Source: Rhodohalobacter mucosus (lineage in GTDB: Bacteria > Bacteroidota > Rhodothermia > Balneolales > Balneolaceae). Taken from it: a stretch of DNA of 64,000 nt. The number at the start of each line of letters is the position of its first letter. The stretch's first letter is position 1. The DNA lies in contig NZ_QGGB01000005.1 in the NCBI RefSeq assembly GCF_003150675.1, positions 62,001-126,000 of the forward strand. Direction: 5' to 3'. Both the position numbers and the translations under genes were made by a program. Of this stretch, positions 63,501 through 64,000 are shown piece after piece. The notes under the pieces are model-generated. The model saw nothing but the letters and a program-made list of their open reading frames with translations. It had not been told where the DNA came from and searched no databases.

Positions 63501-63676
63501 GCGGTTACAATAAGGATAAAGCTGAAAAGAAATTCTATACAGAAAAATTCTGGCTGCCGGCCGTGAATGCGGTTCGGGATAAATACAAGTATGATGAATG
63601 GCATTTCCTTGAGGTGGCCAACGATATTCGCAATACGCGGCAGCTTTTGATCGATAAAATCAGGTCGATAACATGA
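60578..63676 (+). CDS. BPTD_3080-family (type III-like) restriction endonuclease
   Basis: A 1032-residue superfamily 2 helicase-nuclease. The helicase motifs are Walker A ATGTGKT (167-173), DEAH (313-316), SATPYY (362-367), and motif VI near EQVAGRALRRMRYD. A basic, low-complexity stretch lies around KKGRRKRKKEAKKKGKS. The C-terminus (about 970-1032) has a PD-(D/E)xK-like layout, YQPDFLCRC then LILEISGYN, with serine where the catalytic lysine is usually found. Related proteins are annotated as type III restriction subunits of the BPTD_3080 type. No methyltransferase lies within the window; it may be downstream. The gene is A/T-richer than its neighbours, suggesting transfer. Confidence 0.8.
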   Translation: MQNKNPILNSPYKEPKYHYATRGDGSLDYAEVIEGRRLFVPDLNAPIPNKAGDQKEVFSVNDFGRQYDTLLVNQVRKHTRDWREQKYPGVTRVSKDLMSHWFLQYEDEPRKNLFFAQREAIETAVWLNEVASKSNYGQNIIQRLQTEQQNVSKKKAEQLPRIAFKMATGTGKTVVMAALILYHYLNRSEYKQDTRFADYFLVVAPSITIRDRLGVLQVDRSSDREVERNDYYAERKLCPPKYRDQLNGINSRLVITNYHSFMPKTLQGNKKSPYDGKVDAEGNKQEAKESPSQMVKRVLKNFKSGSRLLVLNDEAHHCYLPKRKGRTKDHEGSNENEKAAVWFSGLSEIGKRFQINNVYDLSATPYYLNGSGYTPYSLFGWVVSDFGLIEAIESGLVKIPFLPIDDTSQELDEAKLKNLYDHVKDKLPKKGRRKRKKEAKKKGKSIGDEVPDLPPLVHLAMEKFYKDYLDYEEGLRKEGEISPDLLSSPPVFIVVCNNTSVSREMYKAIAGYEILNEDDEIERVVGGKLDLFSNYDEQTNRPKRKSPTLLIDSEALDDADQINKDFKKIFASEIEEFKKQYANQYGQGTADRIDDADILREVVNTVGKPGKLGGHIRCVVSVSMLTEGWDANTVTHIMGLRAFGSQLLCEQVAGRALRRMRYDLVGYDKEGNPTKDQRKIVEYKFPPEYAQIIGVPFKLFKQGATELPEPVETHRIYAMPERQKEHEITFPVLSGYRKEFSEDELTCDYTDVEPYEVDLTDLPLGTTMGSAFTDDDRQLKVQSVKEKRDQEVIFNLTRHVLRYHFSDGEKNLNFGLFNRVKKIVEKWYDERLTVIGHEDNVYKRLIEIYDPIAVTDHIMRGVNAVKNTEEFIRPIFARSSEKFGSTRYVNGVTQREVRPTTKSHVNAVVADSDWEQIAAKEMENLDEILSYVKNDYLGFFIPYLKDGSERNYQPDFLCRCKTPSGKIINLILEISGYNKDKAEKKFYTEKFWLPAVNAVRDKYKYDEWHFLEVANDIRNTRQLLIDKIRSIT

Positions 63677-63737
63677 AGAGAAGGAATGAATATGCGATTA
63701 GTTGGGAACTTTTTAGTCAACCTATAAGTTGATTACC

Positions 63738-64000
63738 ATGAAAATTGTTCCTATAATCGAAGATCCTGAGCCGATACTGTATACTGTTCAGTATCTTAAT
63801 GAAGAAAAAGATGAGTTAGACAAGGCGTTTGATGAATGGATGGATCCCGAGTTTTTGAAGCATTTCTTTGAATTAAACTCAGAGGACTTGAAAGCGTATA
63901 ATAATTTTCATGGCACCCATTACACGGTAGATGAAGCAGTATCAAAGACAATTGACGATGCCTTTGATTTTCAAGATCTATTATACGAGGCTGCAGACCC
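63738..64000 (+). CDS. Hypothetical protein, cut by window end; possible toxin-like partner
   Basis: An open frame of 87 codons runs from the ATG at 63738 to the window edge. It begins MKIVPIIEDPEPILYTVQYL and continues with acidic helical segments (EEKDELDKAFDEW, NSEDLKAYNNF). From memory it resembles a family of Bacteroidota proteins of about 190 residues usually paired with a small HTH gene and suspected to be toxin-antitoxin components, but I cannot verify this. A short inverted repeat, TCAAC (63717-63721) / GTTGA (63728-63732), lies just upstream. It is 61 bp after the restriction-type gene and shares its A/T-rich composition. Confidence 0.5.
   Translation, partial: MKIVPIIEDPEPILYTVQYLNEEKDELDKAFDEWMDPEFLKHFFELNSEDLKAYNNFHGTHYTVDEAVSKTIDDAFDFQDLLYEAAD

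Noticed and set aside
1-64000. tRNA, rRNA or CRISPR loci
   Set aside because: No cloverleaf with a GTTCGA-type loop, no rRNA-like stretch and no regularly spaced repeats were found in the intergenic regions.

Overview
The window looks like the chromosome of a heterotrophic, probably halophilic member of the Balneolota/Rhodothermota (Bacteroidota-related) lineage. This is an inference from four things: a short 284-residue primary sigma factor; several upstream boxes of the TAnnTTTG type typical of this superphylum; a TonB-dependent receptor with an N-terminal carboxypeptidase-regulatory-like domain; and a pterin carbinolamine dehydratase gene embedded between nuoM and nuoN, an arrangement reported for Rhodothermus marinus complex I. 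No rRNA, tRNA, CRISPR array, prophage or insertion sequence was seen.

Left part (1-20 kb): the 3' end of a comF-type phosphoribosyltransferase gene, then the divergent pair metH/metF (methionine and one-carbon metabolism) sharing a 128-bp intergenic region with a perfect inverted repeat. These are followed by a BadF-type sugar kinase, a TatD nuclease, an SLC13 carrier with tandem RCK_C domains, an MFS sugar porter and phosphoenolpyruvate carboxylase. Then come a lipoprotein with a LytS/LytTR two-component system, a secreted matrixin-like metalloprotease, a YCF48-propeller/TPR protein and a small lipoprotein.

Centre (20-34 kb): a leftward Mrp-type cation/proton antiporter operon stands back to back with a rightward nuoL-nuoM-pcd-nuoN group. 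The Mrp operon order (E, F, G, DUF4040, MbhE-like, B, C, D) matches the archaeal MbhA-H module. MrpA is split, and two further D-like subunits plus an unknown 71-residue membrane protein are added. Both blocks are ion-pumping membrane arms of the complex I superfamily, so the region looks like a bioenergetic and sodium/pH homeostasis island.

Right centre (34-50 kb): rpsF-rpsR-rplI, a DsbD-type thiol reductase, an ExbB/ExbD energiser (exbB, small membrane gene, exbD, exbD) ending in a strong terminator, thiL and ftsH. Next come two tandemly duplicated beta-helix-like lipoproteins and a TonB-dependent receptor, which the ExbB/ExbD complex could energise. Between the two lipoproteins lies what appears to be the decayed start of a second receptor gene.

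Right part (49-64 kb): an operon for a eukaryote-like 6-pyruvoyl-tetrahydropterin synthase and FolE2 (tetrahydropterin synthesis), a Kgd-type E2-E1 fusion 2-oxoglutarate dehydrogenase, an operon pepF / GAF-domain protein / deoB, and the primary sigma factor gene with a terminator. After that terminator the DNA becomes visibly A/T richer. It carries a large helicase-nuclease of the BPTD_3080 / type III restriction type and the start of a possible toxin-like gene, plausibly the edge of a defence island continuing beyond the window.
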